DNA from: Bremerella sp. JC817
GTDB lineage: Bacteria > Planctomycetota > Planctomycetia > Pirellulales > Pirellulaceae
DNA length: 64,000 bases
Reading direction: 5' to 3'
Assembly (NCBI RefSeq): GCF_040718835.1
Contig: NZ_JBFEFG010000247.1
Coordinates: 62,001 to 126,000, forward strand
How positions within the stretch are numbered: position 1 is the first letter of the stretch; every line of letters begins with the position of its first letter. The position numbers and the translations under genes were made by a program. Shown in pieces: positions 62,556-64,000 of the stretch. The notes below the pieces were generated by a model, which did no database searches, had not been told where the DNA came from, and saw only the letters and a program-made list of their open reading frames with translations.

Positions 62556-63578
62556 ATGGCGAATCCATCGCAACTCGAATCTCCCTGGCCACATCGACTG
62601 GCATTGCTGCTGGTGTGCGCGACCTTTCCGCTGATCTGGATCGGCGGCTTGGTGACCACCACCAAAAGCGGCATGGCGGTGCCTGATTGGCCGTCGACTT
62701 ATGGATACAACATGTTTTTGTATCCGTGGCAGACCTGGGTGTTCGGACCGTACGATTTGTTCCTCGAGCATGGCCATCGCCTCTTGGCTTCGACCGTCGG
62801 TTTGTTGTGCATCGCTTTCCTGGTGCTGGCAATCTGGCGAAGAGATCGCTCGCTGATCCTGCTAGGGATCGTTGCCTTGGTGCTGGTCCTCAGCCAAGGT
62901 GTGCTGGGTGGGCTCCGCGTGGTTTGGGATAAGACCACCATTGCCCGCGTGCATGGCTGCGTGGGGCCCTTGTTCTTTGGCTTTCTGGTTTACCTGGAAT
63001 GCTTCACCTCGAAGCGTTTCCAAGCGATGAAGCCCGTCGGCGGTTCGCGAAGTGCAATTTACTGGCAGCTTTCGATCGGCTTCGTTGCGGTCGCGTTTTT
63101 GCAGATTGTGTTGGGATCACTGATTCGGCATGTGTCGGCCGGTATGACGCATGGTTCGTTCCGCGCCTCGTTGATCTTCCACGTGATCACGGCTTTTCTG
63201 GTCGCGGTCAGCGCGATCACCCTTTGCTGGGTTGCCTGGCGTGACGCGGAAGCCAATCGGCGAATTCGCTTTGTGGCGACGTTTTCGGCACTGCTGATCG
63301 TCGCTCAGATCATGCTGGGCATCGCCGCTTATACGGTGAAATATGGCTGGCCGACATTCTTGCCGGGCGGAAGTCTTTTCGCCAACTTTGTCATTCAGTG
63401 GGAAAGTGGTTTGCAATTGATCATCGTGACGGGCCACGTCGCGGTTGGATCGTTAATCCTGGCGTCCAGCGTTATGTTGCTGGCCTATTGCACACGGTGT
63501 TATCCGATGGCTTTCAGCCGAACTAATTCGTCGCCTGCCAACGTCGCAGGCTCTTCCAGCACGGAGGCCATGGCATGA
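62556..63578 (+). CDS. ctaA: Heme A synthase
   Basis: A 340-residue membrane protein oxidising heme O to heme A, needed by the oxidase. GLVTTTKSGMAVPDWPSTYG is the CtaA/COX15 opening. LEHGHRLLASTVG, TIARVHGCVGPLFFGF, MTHGSFRASLIFHVIT and VTGHVAVGSLILA provide the four heme-binding His. Eight helices are expected. It starts 5 bases after subunit I and overlaps the next gene by 4 bases. Confidence 0.94.
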   Translation: MANPSQLESPWPHRLALLLVCATFPLIWIGGLVTTTKSGMAVPDWPSTYGYNMFLYPWQTWVFGPYDLFLEHGHRLLASTVGLLCIAFLVLAIWRRDRSLILLGIVALVLVLSQGVLGGLRVVWDKTTIARVHGCVGPLFFGFLVYLECFTSKRFQAMKPVGGSRSAIYWQLSIGFVAVAFLQIVLGSLIRHVSAGMTHGSFRASLIFHVITAFLVAVSAITLCWVAWRDAEANRRIRFVATFSALLIVAQIMLGIAAYTVKYGWPTFLPGGSLFANFVIQWESGLQLIIVTGHVAVGSLILASSVMLLAYCTRCYPMAFSRTNSSPANVAGSSSTEAMA

Positions 63579-64000
63579 GCAGCGGTCCTGCCACTTTGAC
63601 CCAGCGCAAGTCGCCGGTACGTCAACAACTCAGCGATTACCTTGAGCTGACCAAGCCGAAGATTGCCGTGCTGCTGTTGGTCTGTGTGACCATCGCCGCA
63701 TTCTGTGCGAGCAATGGCCAGCCTGACATTCTGCGGTTGATCCATGTGATTGTCGGCACCGCGTTGGTCGCCGCCAGTAGCTGCGTGTGGAACCAGTGTC
63801 TGGAAGTTCACGCCGATCGTCAGATGAATCGCACCGCCCAACGGCCGATTCCGAGTGGTCGGTTGTCACGTTATTCGAGCGCGATGTTCGGAACCTTTTT
63901 GGGTTCGGTTGGCGTATCGTATCTGCTGGCCACGGTCGGCTTGATGCCTGCCTTGATTGGTGCGTTGACCTGGCTCCTGTATGTCTGCATCTACACGCCG
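63575..64000 (+). CDS. ctaB: Heme O synthase (protoheme IX farnesyltransferase), 3'-truncated by window end
   Basis: The ATG overlaps the ctaA stop (ATGA). The 142 visible residues include LTKPKIAVLLL and NQCLEVHADRQMNRTAQRPIPSG, the N-x3-E-x3-D prenyl-diphosphate site followed by MxRTxxRPxPxG of UbiA/CtaB enzymes. It converts heme B to heme O. The frame is open at the end of the window, so the rest lies downstream. Coupled with ctaA for oxidase assembly. Confidence 0.95.
   Translation, partial: MSSGPATLTQRKSPVRQQLSDYLELTKPKIAVLLLVCVTIAAFCASNGQPDILRLIHVIVGTALVAASSCVWNQCLEVHADRQMNRTAQRPIPSGRLSRYSSAMFGTFLGSVGVSYLLATVGLMPALIGALTWLLYVCIYTP

Overview
This is a chromosomal window of a planctomycete, most likely a marine Pirellulaceae relative (Blastopirellula/Bremerella/Rhodopirellula-like). 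The support is two DUF1559 pseudopilin-like proteins paired with small carboxypeptidase-regulatory lipoproteins, several secreted sulfatases, an FHA-domain sigma-54 activator, short N-terminal NPFxSP tags on membrane proteins, and a 'WQFSLSTIILL' type membrane leader. GC content is fairly high and genes are spread over both strands in short operons. I see no rRNA, tRNA, CRISPR array, insertion sequence or prophage.

Layout. 0-5.2 kb: end of a possible glycoside-hydrolase-like protein, an alpha/beta hydrolase, a YiiX-like protein, MscL with a zinc ribbon, a membrane protein, then a degenerate NagB-like protein with a PIG-L deacetylase. 5.3-12.2 kb: tail-specific protease (prc), FHA-GAF-sigma54 activator, YheT-like hydrolase, PQQ-type beta-propeller. 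12.2-18 kb: membrane protein, lipoprotein/DUF1559 pair, DUF4404 protein, and an HtrA pair in which one member looks like a pseudoprotease with the PDZ domain inside the trypsin fold. 18-22 kb: epimerase, then a divergent SDR/HxlR pair flanked by two paralogous seven-helix NPFQSP proteins. 22-33.7 kb: iduronate-2-sulfatase-like gene, argG, glutathione peroxidase/OhrR operon, DUF1232 protein, amidohydrolase, YHYH protein plus LMW-PTP-like protein, two alpha/beta esterases, YpfJ-like zinc peptidase.

34-44.2 kb is a carbohydrate locus: a XylR-type AraC regulator divergent from a SASA esterase, three sulfatases in a row, then on the other strand a PL9-like beta-helix protein and a Gfo/Idh/MocA oxidoreductase. 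I infer catabolism of a sulfated, acylated polysaccharide. 44.2-51.7 kb: small membrane proteins, the second DUF1559/lipoprotein pair, a two-module ABC-2 permease, a lipoprotein and an orphan NodT/TolC-type outer-membrane factor.

51.8-56.2 kb is nucleotide biosynthesis: pyrB followed by a dihydroorotase-like protein that has lost its metal ligands (PyrC'-like), a YacP/NYN nuclease and, convergent, purD. 56.8-64 kb is a respiratory cluster: two tandem secreted cupredoxin-like proteins, a diheme cytochrome c lipoprotein, cytochrome oxidase subunits II and I (A2 type), heme A synthase and the start of heme O synthase, which runs off the window.

The most unusual items are the HtrA-like pseudoprotease with an inserted PDZ domain, the metal-less dihydroorotase beside pyrB, the cupredoxin pair next to the oxidase operon, and the NPFxSP-tagged seven-helix paralogs.
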